DNA of 46,398 nt from Acidobacteriota bacterium (GCA_038040445.1 JBBPIG010000027.1:45202-91599), one strand, 5' to 3'. Shown: positions 6,556 through 16,548, counted from the first letter of the stretch. The notes: generated from the sequence alone by a model not told the origin. Program-made: numbers and translations.

Positions 6556-9048
6556 ATGGGGTCTCCTCACATGGACCCAAACGACTCTTCATCGACGAAC
6601 CTATTCTCGGAGAAGGACCGCGCCCTGTTCTTCGCGGTCACTCAGCGACTCTGGGATCTCATCAACAAAGACACTAGACGCACCACCCAGGAGCAATCGC
6701 AAGAAGGCGAATTGCAGCAGTATCTTGATGGGAAGGATGCCGAACGTGAGTTTATCCAAGCGAGAGACCGGCTCCAAATCTACGGCGGGGCGCTGGCGAT
6801 CTGGAACGAAGTTGACAGAGAGTTGGTCCATGTCCAGGACAGAAAAGATTACCCATCAAAGTATCGGAGTTCACTTGAGGCGTGCTCCTGCGATCTAACC
6901 GAAAGGATCTTTCGTAACGGCAATTGGGAGGTCAACCCTTTCGATGAAGTTGTGAATTTCATGTTCATACGATCTAGGGGCAGAGAGCATTCGGAAGCTC
7001 TTCCGGAGTTCCTAGAGGAATTCCGACTCGCTCCAGAACATAGCCGGATGAGCCAGGTAGAGAGAAAGTACAGGTGTATCTTTTGCAGTGATGGCGAGGT
7101 TGGCGCTGGTACCCTGCTTCTAAGGCTCACAATGGCATACATGATGGCCTCCGGCCTGTGCGGGAATGACATTGACAGTTTTCTTTCGTCGACCTTCGTG
7201 CGATCCGAGGACGGATACGAAAAGCTAACGTTTGATTCGTGTGCTTCCAGCCCCGCCGAGAAGTGTAGGGATGACGGAATGATGGCCTCCTGCCATAGTC
7301 TTCGGGAAATAACGTGCAAGCAGTTCCCGACTGTGGATGTTGCGAAGCCGGACTCTACTGGAAAAGGGCGTAAAGACAACCTAGAAAAAATCAAGAGCAA
7401 GTATGACGAAATCGATCGCGCGATCTACCCTCCAGGTGGCCACACCATTTTCCGGGAAATGGAACTGCACGGTTTGATAGAGCGTGATCCGGGCGCGACC
7501 GGTGTAATGGTCGAGATCACAGAGCGTTACGTCAATTTGTGCCGCTTCATCTTCGGGCAAACTAATGACAGAATCAGACAAGATGCCAAAGCCAAAGACA
7601 TGGCGGTTAAGTGGCGTCACAGGAAGCCTGGGGACAAGCCGGAGGACCCTGGAGAAGTTTGTCTTTGGTTTGATCGATCGGATGAAAAAGAAACCCTGAG
7701 CAAGCTATCGACATACCATAGCCTCAATCGCGATAGGGAGTGTCTTCGCCGCTATACTGAACGTGAATTTAGTGAAGACACGAAGGCGATCACCTTAGAT
7801 GCATTTGAAGAGCAGATGCGCTTTATCTGTAAAGTTCTGCTGCTATCTATCGATGTCGAGGCGTTTGGCGCCACGCCCGAGCCGAGGACAAACATGAAAC
7901 GCGTGTTGGGAACGATCGATGAAGTAGTTCGTTTTCCAACTTACCCGTATTTTATTTGGCGGCTGAACGGAGTCGAGTCGAGCGAAACGAAAACGCGGTT
8001 GGGGGGAACATCGGCAATGGCACACATCGCGTTGCAACTCGGGCTCACGCAGACAGGAGCAACCTATAAGGAAATTGGATACCTCCTAGCCGGCATTCGG
8101 AACGTGTACGAAGATCCTGAAGGCAATCGACAAGTCATTTCGATCCACAGTGACGAGACTCAGCCATTCAAAGAATTGGTTACGAACATTCGGGCGCTAT
8201 TCCTCCCTTTGATGTCACCGTTGATGGATAGAATCTACTACGGCGAGATTCTAAAGGATTCGGAATGGAAGGATGTCGTGTTTCAATTAAGTCACTCCAT
8301 CAATAACGACATGATGCAATTGCGGACGAGGATAGCATGGGCCCATCACAAGACTAAAAACATCCCGGGTGGTCCCGCCGAAGAGCTAAGGCTTGCCTCA
8401 GAGAGTGCGCAAAACGCTTCCGACTTGATGGATCTCCTAGTGGGATATCGAAGGCTCTTCAGGGAGGAGGGACTAACGAAAGTCGAATTGGAGAAACAGA
8501 AGGAGGAGAGGAATGCTTTTCTAAGCAACAAAACAGAACGCTTAAATGTCAGGGACCTCGTGCGAGAGACGCTTCAAACCCTGGCCGGGACAACCAAACT
8601 CCTCCGACTCAATGTTGAGAATCATGGTAACGCGATCAGGAGTTTGATTGAGGAGAACTTGGACACGTACACTTCCAACTGCGACGACTTTGCGCTGTCT
8701 TATTGGCGAGCACCAGTACGCTTAATTATCCTGGATTTGTTCAAAAACGCTGTACGCCATACTAAACCCAATTCACCAGAGCTTCGAATCGAAGGCAGGC
8801 TCCTGGATGATGGATGGTTCTCTCTCTCACTCGCTAACAACAAGCGGATGACTCAAGAGGAATGGAACTACTGTGAAAACGGGATCGAAGCGAGAGGATT
8901 CAGTGCCTCCATCAAAGTGGGAATGAAAGTAGTACGTTGGTGGGCGGCCGTGCTCGGATGGAAAATCCATTTCGAGAACCCCTCGACCCATCAGGAAGAC
9001 TGGACGAGGTGCTCGATAAAAATCCCTCCTGGAGGGGCTATTTCATGA
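6556..9048 (+). CDS. Histidine-kinase-like protein with large unknown N-terminal region
   Basis: An 830-residue soluble protein. Residues 1 to about 550 match nothing I recognise and contain a Cys-rich stretch (YRCIFCSDGEVG ... SCASSPAEKCRDDG). From about 570 it resembles a dimerisation/phosphoacceptor helix: FQLSHSINNDMMQLRTRI, with H580 in the phosphoacceptor position. A GHKL ATPase domain follows, with an N-box LFKNAVRHT (N731). The next motif is degraded: where DxGxG is expected the protein has LANNKRM, and the glycine lid is weak (SIKVGMKVVRW). ATP binding is therefore doubtful. The first ATG (6556) lies eight bases after the transporter gene; ATG 6571 is an alternative start. The stop overlaps the next start as ATGA. 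I infer a divergent or pseudo-kinase working with the next protein. Confidence 0.65.
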   Translation: MGSPHMDPNDSSSTNLFSEKDRALFFAVTQRLWDLINKDTRRTTQEQSQEGELQQYLDGKDAEREFIQARDRLQIYGGALAIWNEVDRELVHVQDRKDYPSKYRSSLEACSCDLTERIFRNGNWEVNPFDEVVNFMFIRSRGREHSEALPEFLEEFRLAPEHSRMSQVERKYRCIFCSDGEVGAGTLLLRLTMAYMMASGLCGNDIDSFLSSTFVRSEDGYEKLTFDSCASSPAEKCRDDGMMASCHSLREITCKQFPTVDVAKPDSTGKGRKDNLEKIKSKYDEIDRAIYPPGGHTIFREMELHGLIERDPGATGVMVEITERYVNLCRFIFGQTNDRIRQDAKAKDMAVKWRHRKPGDKPEDPGEVCLWFDRSDEKETLSKLSTYHSLNRDRECLRRYTEREFSEDTKAITLDAFEEQMRFICKVLLLSIDVEAFGATPEPRTNMKRVLGTIDEVVRFPTYPYFIWRLNGVESSETKTRLGGTSAMAHIALQLGLTQTGATYKEIGYLLAGIRNVYEDPEGNRQVISIHSDETQPFKELVTNIRALFLPLMSPLMDRIYYGEILKDSEWKDVVFQLSHSINNDMMQLRTRIAWAHHKTKNIPGGPAEELRLASESAQNASDLMDLLVGYRRLFREEGLTKVELEKQKEERNAFLSNKTERLNVRDLVRETLQTLAGTTKLLRLNVENHGNAIRSLIEENLDTYTSNCDDFALSYWRAPVRLIILDLFKNAVRHTKPNSPELRIEGRLLDDGWFSLSLANNKRMTQEEWNYCENGIEARGFSASIKVGMKVVRWWAAVLGWKIHFENPSTHQEDWTRCSIKIPPGGAIS

Positions 9049-10838
9049 TCACGATCCATTGCTTAGACGACGAGCTCAACGTTGGGGAGGGGTCGGTCCC
9101 AATGTTTCTCGAAATGGCGTTCGGCGACGGCTGGGGTACAGACTTGAAATACGAATCGTTCCAAAACGCCGAGCAGTATTTCTCCAAGATAGGAACGGCG
9201 ACCCAACTGCTGCCCGACATTCTACTCTGCGATATCGATCATTTGCTCAACCAGGAGTTGGGCGACATCGTTTACCAAGAGAGGCACTACGATAAAAAAA
9301 TCGCCGGCGTACCTGTAATTCGCAAGACGTTTGACCTCGCTGGTATGGCAGGTAAGTATGTCGAAATATGCTTCCTCACCGGCCACTACTTGGATAGTCC
9401 TGCCCTTTATACAGAGATTCAGGAGTTACTGAAGGAAAACATCATTACTGGTCTGGAACGCCAGATCCAAAAGCAGCATGCGATCCCGGATATATCTTCT
9501 AATTGGGCGGACAAGCATCAGAACCAATACACGCTAGACAGAACGCTAAGAATATTGTGCAGGAATGTCGGCAGATCAGTTATTAGACGTCTGCGAGACT
9601 ACGAAGTCGCCCCAATAAGCAAAGCCTGCTATGAGGCTATGAATGGGGGGAAAAGCATCCTACAATTCGGCGATAGTAAGTTCAAAGTAGCAGGTTCTTT
9701 TTGGACGATCAGGCAGTTGTTCATAGGTTGGTGGGACACTGCGGGCACAATCACGACGCCGGATCTGGCCCATCAGATTCTCTTGGAAATAGGGGGTCCT
9801 CTCTCAAGCCAACTCACGCATCAACTGCTGAGAAGTGGCTGGCGGCATGGAACGCGAGAATATAGCCGAGCTTTTGCGGAGCGCCTGAAGAAGGCGACTT
9901 TCATCTCGCCAGGTGCCGCCCCCCAATCGATTGCTGTGGGGAGTCATTCTTCCTCCCCAATTCTGAAATTGTCATTGGGGGAATCCGTAACGACCTGTGC
10001 AGAGGATTTGGTTCCTTCTCTGCTGGAAGGCGGCGTCTCGATCAGACTAAAAGACTATGATGTCCATCACCTGTTTGCCAGATGGAGAGAGATCTTCACG
10101 CAGCAGCAATTCCCAGATGACAGCACGAATTTGGCCTGGACGTATGACCACGCGAAGAGCATTCTGAGATTCCAAAACAGAGTAAGTTTCACCCTCGACA
10201 TCCCAAATTGGGATGGAGGCACGGACGGGCCGATCGAGAATCAGCCTCGTGCGGGAATGATGTACTTCTCATTGAGAGAGATCTTCGACATTGCTCTTCG
10301 CGTCGACACTCGAGCATACCCGAATGAACCTCAAGGTCGGAAGGTGGATTCCCTCCTTCGAGAAATTGCGAGTCACGCATTTACGGATGAGTCGACAAGC
10401 AATCAAGTGCTGTGTCGACATACTCTAGAGGGCGATTGGGCCACCGAACCCGTGTTGGAAGGGCTAGAAGCATCCAAGCAGTTAAGGCTACAAAGGGACA
10501 GAGGCTTTCGTCTGTTCGTCGCGGACAATGGGGTAGGAATAGATCCTCGAGAAGCTCAGTTCATTAGTCGATGGAACCGCCGAACCGGGGGCCTTTTGAG
10601 TCACATAGTACCGAGAGCGAAGAATTGGTGTTCATTCTTTAATGCCTATTCGGAGCATAATGGCGAAATATTCAAGATTGATTTTTTCCGTTATGAGCCA
10701 AATTACGAGATCCTCGATTCTGGTTGGCCTTCGACCGTCCCCGAGGAGATTAAAGGGAATCATCGTGGAACGTGTTTCGAATTCGTTTTCATAGTTCATC
10801 GCGACGAGGTGTTGTATGAACCGAGTCTTAGTCGTTGA
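9045..10838 (+). CDS. Receiver-like plus GHKL ATPase-like protein
   Basis: A 597-residue soluble protein. Residues 1-125 look like a receiver: acidic pair D8-D9 in HCLDDELN, a probable phosphoacceptor at D63 in LLCDIDHLL, and T112 in FLTGHY. The conserved Lys after the fifth strand is not visible. The middle is unassigned. The C-terminal third resembles a GHKL ATPase: VADNGVGIDP supplies DxGxG at D494, and GTCFEFVFIV looks like the last strand. The likely N-box, LREIFDIALRV, has Ile416 where the magnesium-binding Asn should be. The ATG at 9045 overlaps the previous stop (ATGA) and follows GGAGGGG at 9031-9037; a longer frame begins at 8937 but has no such support. Tight coupling suggests a complex with the upstream kinase-like protein. 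Confidence 0.65.
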   Translation: MITIHCLDDELNVGEGSVPMFLEMAFGDGWGTDLKYESFQNAEQYFSKIGTATQLLPDILLCDIDHLLNQELGDIVYQERHYDKKIAGVPVIRKTFDLAGMAGKYVEICFLTGHYLDSPALYTEIQELLKENIITGLERQIQKQHAIPDISSNWADKHQNQYTLDRTLRILCRNVGRSVIRRLRDYEVAPISKACYEAMNGGKSILQFGDSKFKVAGSFWTIRQLFIGWWDTAGTITTPDLAHQILLEIGGPLSSQLTHQLLRSGWRHGTREYSRAFAERLKKATFISPGAAPQSIAVGSHSSSPILKLSLGESVTTCAEDLVPSLLEGGVSIRLKDYDVHHLFARWREIFTQQQFPDDSTNLAWTYDHAKSILRFQNRVSFTLDIPNWDGGTDGPIENQPRAGMMYFSLREIFDIALRVDTRAYPNEPQGRKVDSLLREIASHAFTDESTSNQVLCRHTLEGDWATEPVLEGLEASKQLRLQRDRGFRLFVADNGVGIDPREAQFISRWNRRTGGLLSHIVPRAKNWCSFFNAYSEHNGEIFKIDFFRYEPNYEILDSGWPSTVPEEIKGNHRGTCFEFVFIVHRDEVLYEPSLSR

Positions 10839-11556
10839 CCACACGGAGGGAACCTCACACGAGGTTGGGTGGAAGTCTTTCAATTGCGCGAATGGCGCGT
10901 CCGTTTCACTAACGTTTTGCACAAGCTGGCAACAAGTAACTGATCAGAACCTGCTGGCTTCTACGCGTTATGAATACCTGGTTGTTCATCTCGCCGATTA
11001 TTTTGCAACAGCGTACTTTTTCAAAGACTTTCTGTCACTTCTCGATGGCGTCGCACGCGAAACGCGCGATGAAGGCACAAATCAGACCTGGTACGAACGA
11101 GGGACACACTTCGATGCTGTGCTAGGCTTTGCCGGGGGCCCATACGCCCTGCAGGATGTCCTTGGATCTGTGCGAGTTCCTGAACCTTCAATTCGTCGGT
11201 TGCATGAGAAAATGAACGCCGGCACCTTCGAGTATCTTGCAGGTGTCGAAGAAATCAAGTCGCGCCTTTGTTTCGACCCCGTGCTCGAAGCAAAGCTGGA
11301 AATCCTACATATGTGCCTTACCCCTGAAGGCTGCTCGCGGCTAATGAAGCAGCATGCAGGAAGCTGGGGACGTTTCGCCTCATTACAAATTGAGGTCACC
11401 CGTGAAAATGGAGAAAAGACTTTCACCGGCAACCTTGCCGATGCGATAAAGGAGCTAGCCCATCCCGAGCGAGATTGCTTCAGTCCCGAGTACGTAGGCA
11501 TTCTTTCCGAAATCCGTGATGCGCTACTCCCAATCTCCAAGCCACGACCGGAGTAG
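10816..11556 (+). CDS. Unknown protein with receiver-like start, 246 aa
   Basis: A soluble protein beginning MNRVLVVDHTEG, like the first strand of a response-regulator receiver but with His instead of the second acidic residue. A second hydrophobic strand YEYLVVHLADYF sits where the phosphoacceptor strand would be, yet carries no suitable Asp, and FDAVLGFAGG follows. This suggests an inactive receiver fold, inferred from pattern only. The C-terminal half is helical and unassigned. It overlaps the preceding gene by 23 bases, with GAGGTG about ten bases before the ATG. A 90-base gap follows before the next gene. No enzyme motif is seen. Confidence 0.6.
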   Translation: MNRVLVVDHTEGTSHEVGWKSFNCANGASVSLTFCTSWQQVTDQNLLASTRYEYLVVHLADYFATAYFFKDFLSLLDGVARETRDEGTNQTWYERGTHFDAVLGFAGGPYALQDVLGSVRVPEPSIRRLHEKMNAGTFEYLAGVEEIKSRLCFDPVLEAKLEILHMCLTPEGCSRLMKQHAGSWGRFASLQIEVTRENGEKTFTGNLADAIKELAHPERDCFSPEYVGILSEIRDALLPISKPRPE

Positions 11557-11646
11557 CGTAGCCAGCGGCCGAGCGCTCATTCGGCGTGGACTATCCCCCT
11601 TCCTACTATCGGTCACCGGCCCGTTTCCTCGATGGCAAGGAGGCTA

Positions 11647-14433
11647 ATGAAGACTATCATCATCGACGACAATGAAGACTTCGCCAAGAGACTCATGGAG
11701 AGACTCGAAGGTGAGACCGCATTGATCGCTTGCGGAGATACCCATGGCAGCAAAGAGGAAATCGAGGGCTTAGTCAAAGACGAGTTGGACAAAGCGAAAA
11801 CAGAGAATGAGAGTGGCAACCTGAGAGTGATAGTGAATCGGGAACTGAAATCTTGCGACCTCAGGCGACAGGACTGCGTCGGCGAATCGATTCTTTCAAA
11901 TCTAGCCTGGAGATACGATTTTCCCTTCTTGATGTATTCTTTCCTTCCGCCGCGGCCGGACCAGGTAAACCAAACTATTCCGTTGCCGTCAGGAGCATTC
12001 CGCCGGTTGCCTTCTCCCAGTGCGCAAGAATTGTTGGACCTGAAGATAAGTCAGTGCCAGGACTACATCGCTCGGGCTTTCCCAAAGATGCAACACGGGT
12101 TCAAGGCGGTGAGCCCGGCTGCCGTTAGTGTCGTGCGGCTCGCATACGGCGCCGTTCTGGCAACAAGAATCAAGAGAGATGACCAGTTCAAGAGGCTAGA
12201 CGATATACTCTTGCAGTTCTACGCAGATGAAACTCTCGCCACAATCGGGGAGTTTCTGGAGGTACTCAAACGTCTCGTGGGATTGTACAAGATGAAGGCA
12301 GGGAGTCAGCCATCTGAGGTCGAGGCCAGCAATGCCGATCGCTCGCGCTCCGTGTCTTCTCAGGTTGTAGTGGTCGATGACGACGCGATCAACATCGACG
12401 GGAGATCACAGTGGGCCGCGGTGTTGGAGTTAATGTTCAAAGAGTATGGAATCTCTTTCTCGAGCATCTTACCATCGGAGATTGGAAGCGATGCATCCAA
12501 AAAAGCCCTAATGAAGGCGAGCTTGATCCTATTGGATATTGATTTCTCGGGCGACCCGCAATATGGAGACAATTCGCAATTCGGCGGCCTCAAGCTTCTT
12601 AAAAAGTTTTGTCAGGAATTGCCTCACATTCCTGTCGTGATGATGAGCAGATATGATGAGGTAAGTTTGTATGAGGAGTGCCTTCGTCTGGGTTGTTATG
12701 CCTATTTGACAAAGGACTGGGGCTCCTACAGCCGATTCAGGGCCAAGGATTCCGAGCGAAAGTGGTTCGAAGAGTGGGATAAGGCCATTACAACGCCCCT
12801 TCGGTTCAACCCGTTCTTTAAGGATGCTGCAATGCTTGATAGAAGGGGCTTGCTGCAACCTCAGGAAATCGAAGGTCTCACCGAGGCATTGAAGGAAATC
12901 AAAGCGCCGAAGGAGCATACCGCCAAGTCGCTTGCTTCCTTCTTCGAGACTTTCGTCGTGGCGTATCTGTCGTCGCGAGGCGAATACACCGGGCAAGTTC
13001 TCTACGACTCGGTGAGGAAGGTCGAAAAAAATGAAAGCGGCCTGCGTGTTGGTCAACTCCTTCACGTGATGAGGAACAATATCGTTCACGGACTGGCACA
13101 CATAGACAGTTTTGATTCGTGGCTGTTTCTTGTCCTTCAAAGGGTTTTTGTACTTAGGTGCTTTAAGCACAGTTCTTTGAAGGATAACGCCTGGACTGAG
13201 GCGACATTCGATGAGTTTCTACGGCCATTTGGTCGCTACGATTTCACTTCGGATGAGTTCTTCTTCAAGAACGAGGAGGGAAAGACAAGCGAGATCAATC
13301 GACTATTCCTGATACGACGCAATGAGTTGCTTTCGGAGATCACCAAGAGGAGTTCTCTTGATTACGGTGAGTTCCAAGAGCAGATCAACGCATTCATCAG
13401 ATGCGTAGCGGCGACCTTTCCGCGACATTTCCTAGCCAAAAGGAATGCACCGTTATGTGAGATCGGAAGGTCTCCGACAAGAAAGTTGATAGGCTTAATA
13501 ACAGCCCGCGTCACTCGTAGGGGTAAGCCATTTGAGCGCGGTTATGAGGTATTCGGGTCAGTTTGGTGGCTTGTCGAATGCTATTCCAATCTGGGAGGGC
13601 ACACTCGAAATATCCAGGACTATGAGCGGAAGTTGCTATGGTTCCTCGCCGCGAGATGTTGGACTTGGTACTATGGGGTGCTCCTCGGGACGCCGAACGA
13701 AGCGATGTTCTTGAACGCGCTCGACGAACAGAATCTCTCGCGGGAAATCGCGCTCACGCGTGCCGATGAGCGGCTGGTCGATCATTTTCTGCGGCGCAAC
13801 CTGACTGATTATGTTCCCGCCTATTGCCTCTTGGTCGCAATGACGTCGATCAGCAACTTCACAAGTGAGAGAAAGAGTCGACTCTTGGACGAGATCAAAC
13901 GGAGCCCAGTTCCGGAATTGACGCGCCGTGAGATCCAGACAGTGGAGAGTGCTATCGAGGACGTCAGGGGTTCGATATCAAAAAGAAGGGCTGAAAAAGA
14001 GGAGTATGAAAGAGAGCAACTCGATCTCACGCGAGGAGCGGCGGCTAAGAGAGTCGCCGAGTTCCTCACTGGTCTGGAATCGAAGATAGCTGACAGCGAC
14101 AAGGATATCCAGCAACTCAACGGGCGTTTGGAAGGGCTGGAGGACGAGAAGCGTCTCATCGAGAGACAGATCAATGATCGAGCGCGGTTGAGCGATACAC
14201 TTGAAAGGGTCGAAGACGAAGAAGCGAATCCCCCCAGTCATATGGGCCGGGTCGAGATGCTTCAAAGCCGCATCAAAGCCAAGTTCTCAACTTTGAGGCG
14301 AGTCTTCAACGTACAGTTAGACCCCGAGATATGGCTCGCCGGCGCAGGAAAGGCCAAGACCTACATAGAGGTTCGAACGGCGATCGATGACCTTAAGACG
14401 GCCCTCAACGACGCGACGATTGAGCGGAAATGA
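11647..14433 (+). CDS. Multi-domain receiver protein with HEPN-type Rx4H motif and coiled coil
   Basis: A 928-residue soluble protein. An N-terminal receiver-like region starts MKTIIIDDNEDFAKRL, but its phosphoacceptor strand (RVIVNREL) has Asn. A second receiver at about 238-370 is canonical: D244-D246 in VVVVDDDAIN, D297 in LILLDIDFSG, S334 in MMSRYD, K356 in YLTKDW. Around 430-500 lies a helical region with LLHVMRNNIVHGLAHI, giving R476-N477-x3-H481, the Rx4H motif of HEPN ribonucleases. An unassigned stretch follows, then a long charged coiled coil (about 770-870). The ATG at 11647 is chosen because the receiver begins there and AAGGAGG lies at 11637-11643, though spacing is short; 11632 is the alternative. 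The stop overlaps the next start (ATGA). The RNase role is inferred. Confidence 0.7.
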   Translation: MKTIIIDDNEDFAKRLMERLEGETALIACGDTHGSKEEIEGLVKDELDKAKTENESGNLRVIVNRELKSCDLRRQDCVGESILSNLAWRYDFPFLMYSFLPPRPDQVNQTIPLPSGAFRRLPSPSAQELLDLKISQCQDYIARAFPKMQHGFKAVSPAAVSVVRLAYGAVLATRIKRDDQFKRLDDILLQFYADETLATIGEFLEVLKRLVGLYKMKAGSQPSEVEASNADRSRSVSSQVVVVDDDAINIDGRSQWAAVLELMFKEYGISFSSILPSEIGSDASKKALMKASLILLDIDFSGDPQYGDNSQFGGLKLLKKFCQELPHIPVVMMSRYDEVSLYEECLRLGCYAYLTKDWGSYSRFRAKDSERKWFEEWDKAITTPLRFNPFFKDAAMLDRRGLLQPQEIEGLTEALKEIKAPKEHTAKSLASFFETFVVAYLSSRGEYTGQVLYDSVRKVEKNESGLRVGQLLHVMRNNIVHGLAHIDSFDSWLFLVLQRVFVLRCFKHSSLKDNAWTEATFDEFLRPFGRYDFTSDEFFFKNEEGKTSEINRLFLIRRNELLSEITKRSSLDYGEFQEQINAFIRCVAATFPRHFLAKRNAPLCEIGRSPTRKLIGLITARVTRRGKPFERGYEVFGSVWWLVECYSNLGGHTRNIQDYERKLLWFLAARCWTWYYGVLLGTPNEAMFLNALDEQNLSREIALTRADERLVDHFLRRNLTDYVPAYCLLVAMTSISNFTSERKSRLLDEIKRSPVPELTRREIQTVESAIEDVRGSISKRRAEKEEYEREQLDLTRGAAAKRVAEFLTGLESKIADSDKDIQQLNGRLEGLEDEKRLIERQINDRARLSDTLERVEDEEANPPSHMGRVEMLQSRIKAKFSTLRRVFNVQLDPEIWLAGAGKAKTYIEVRTAIDDLKTALNDATIERK

Positions 14434-16532
14434 CGACTTCGAAATACTTGGTGCTTTGGAATAGCGGTGATTTCGCGGACCGACTCCGGAAGGTTTTCGG
14501 CCGCGAGAACGTCTTGACCTCAACCGCCGAAATGGCGGCGGCCATTAACCAGACCGGGGTCGCCGGCGTCATAGTACTCGGTGAGCTGAATTGGGATCGC
14601 CATAGACCATCCGACTTGTACGGGATCGAGTACGCCAAACGAAGCCTCAGGGCCGAATACAAGATCAGACACCCGATCCTCTTTGTCTCGTTCCTGGATC
14701 TCAGCGAGATAGTGCGAGATCCCAAGCGGGAAATAGTCGTTGCGGTAGGCCACGACTTCCTGCGACTTCCTTCATACCCCGCCCAGTGGCAAGAGAAAAT
14801 CGATAATATGCTGCCACTGACGGACCTTCAGTTCACGGACGTCTTTAACAATCTTTGCAACTTGAGGGGCCTGATCGACGAAACTATTCATCGAGTTCAG
14901 GGTGTCTTTCGGACCTTGTTATCCAAACCAAATCCAGATTCCACTACTCTTTCAGCGATGAGGGACCATCTGGAGAGTGGCTTGAAGAAAATAGTCTCCT
15001 TGTTGGGCGATGCCAAAGACGCCAAGTCGAGAGGACAAGAGGTCATTCAGCGTTTTGAGAAAGAGATTCTGGATCAGGAAGCTTTTGGCGATTCGCTCGA
15101 CTTTCTGTCAAGAATCGGAGAGGAGCTAAAGTCGCTCTTACCTGAAGCAGAGGGGACAGGAGAGAGGGCGGATGGCGAGACTGCTGCTCAACCAAACACT
15201 CCCTGGAAAGTGCTACTAGTGGACGATGAGCCTGACGGGCTGAATCTGATTTTGGGAGCGTTCGGTCGAAAGGGGATTGACTATGTCGTTGCGAAAAGCG
15301 TCAATGAGGCGGAGCGAATAATAGAACAGGATATCAACAACCAAATCGTTGTCGTTGTCTGTGATTACAGGCTCTACGAAGTCAGAGGCGGAATACTCAG
15401 GCAGCAGAGTAAGCAAGGATATGATCTTCTTTTTGACCTTTCCAGAGGAGATCGCTTCACCAGACTTATTGCGCTCAGCGGGTTGAGCAGAAGGTTTTTG
15501 TTGGAGAGTTTTCAAAAGTACCACGCACGCGTCGCTATTTATTCCAAGAACGATCTCCGCAGTACCGGTGCCACTAACATTTTCGTCGATAACATTCTGG
15601 ATACCGGCAGTGAAGTATGGGAAGCGCTGTGCTCACAGCCCGAAGGCGGTGATTGGGAGCATTTGAGGCCTTTCTATGTTGCGCATCGTGAGTCCCATGA
15701 TTATGCCTCAGCCGAGGAAAAAATCAGTCAGCGTGCCCTAAGATACGTTTCGCAGATCGATTCAATTCTGAGCTGCTCCGACCCTGAACTGTTGCTGAAT
15801 CCGTCATTGCCGCAATTGAAGGATCTTCAAGCGAAAATGGTGTCTAAGGATCCAAGGAACCCTAGGCACCTGGAGGTATTCAGGACCAAGCTCGTTGCGC
15901 GGAGAATTGCATTATGGCTTTCTTTCGTAAAAGGGTTCAGTGCGGTCCGAATTTATGCGGCCTTAAGCGGCGCGCTGGACTTAGCAGTTCCATTAGGCCA
16001 GATTTCAAACGAGTTGAGACGCAACGGCAATCCCAAAGAATTCGATGCCAACTCGATAGAAAGCAGGAGCAGGGAAAAGCTGGAGAACAAGGCCAAGACA
16101 CTCATTAATACGAACCTTGCCCTAGCTCTCTCAGAACTTCCCTCTGGCATACTTGTCGAGGAGAAGAGGTGGTTCGAACACGATATCGGAATCAGCATAT
16201 ACGCCGTGCAGGAATTGTTATCGCAAATTGCCTACCACATACAGGTTGGATTGGAGTACTGGCTTGAGGAGAATCCAAATCTTGTAGAGCGCTTACCGGG
16301 ACTAGGTGAGATATTCGGAAGAACAGGACACCTAACAATCGGGAGCTTCTCGAATGCCAAGCGGACTTTGCTTTTGATCAACAATGCCATATCGGGTAAG
16401 GACGACCGCAAGCGATTTGGCCAGTTACTTCATGAAATAGAGACGGTCATCAGAACTGACAAGTACTGTGTCCCTTACCTGGAAGGGTTTTCTAAGTATA
16501 CCCAAAGACTCGTGGAGTCGAACATCTCGTAG
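14430..16532 (+). CDS. Double-receiver response regulator with unknown C-terminal domain
   Basis: A 700-residue soluble protein. Residues 1-125 have receiver-like strands (KYLVLWNSGD, GVIVLGELNW, PILFVSFLD) but no acidic pocket, so this receiver is inactive. A helical linker (about 130-255) leads to a canonical receiver at about 260-385: D265-D266 in VLLVDDEPDG, D312 in VVCDYRLYE, S350 in ALSGLS, K373 in YSKNDL. The C-terminal 300 residues are helical and match nothing I know; no DNA-binding or catalytic motif is visible. The order (inactive receiver, linker, active receiver, unknown output) mirrors the previous protein, suggesting duplication of an ancestral gene with different outputs. It is translationally coupled by ATGA. 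Confidence 0.7.
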   Translation: MTTSKYLVLWNSGDFADRLRKVFGRENVLTSTAEMAAAINQTGVAGVIVLGELNWDRHRPSDLYGIEYAKRSLRAEYKIRHPILFVSFLDLSEIVRDPKREIVVAVGHDFLRLPSYPAQWQEKIDNMLPLTDLQFTDVFNNLCNLRGLIDETIHRVQGVFRTLLSKPNPDSTTLSAMRDHLESGLKKIVSLLGDAKDAKSRGQEVIQRFEKEILDQEAFGDSLDFLSRIGEELKSLLPEAEGTGERADGETAAQPNTPWKVLLVDDEPDGLNLILGAFGRKGIDYVVAKSVNEAERIIEQDINNQIVVVVCDYRLYEVRGGILRQQSKQGYDLLFDLSRGDRFTRLIALSGLSRRFLLESFQKYHARVAIYSKNDLRSTGATNIFVDNILDTGSEVWEALCSQPEGGDWEHLRPFYVAHRESHDYASAEEKISQRALRYVSQIDSILSCSDPELLLNPSLPQLKDLQAKMVSKDPRNPRHLEVFRTKLVARRIALWLSFVKGFSAVRIYAALSGALDLAVPLGQISNELRRNGNPKEFDANSIESRSREKLENKAKTLINTNLALALSELPSGILVEEKRWFEHDIGISIYAVQELLSQIAYHIQVGLEYWLEENPNLVERLPGLGEIFGRTGHLTIGSFSNAKRTLLLINNAISGKDDRKRFGQLLHEIETVIRTDKYCVPYLEGFSKYTQRLVESNIS

Positions 16533-16548
16533 GAGCTGCAGCTTTATT

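Noticed and set aside
1924-14433. Pairing the nucleotidyltransferase at 1924-2244 with the HEPN motif at about 13070
   Set aside because: They are about 11 kb apart on opposite strands with unrelated genes between; MNT/HEPN pairs are normally adjacent.
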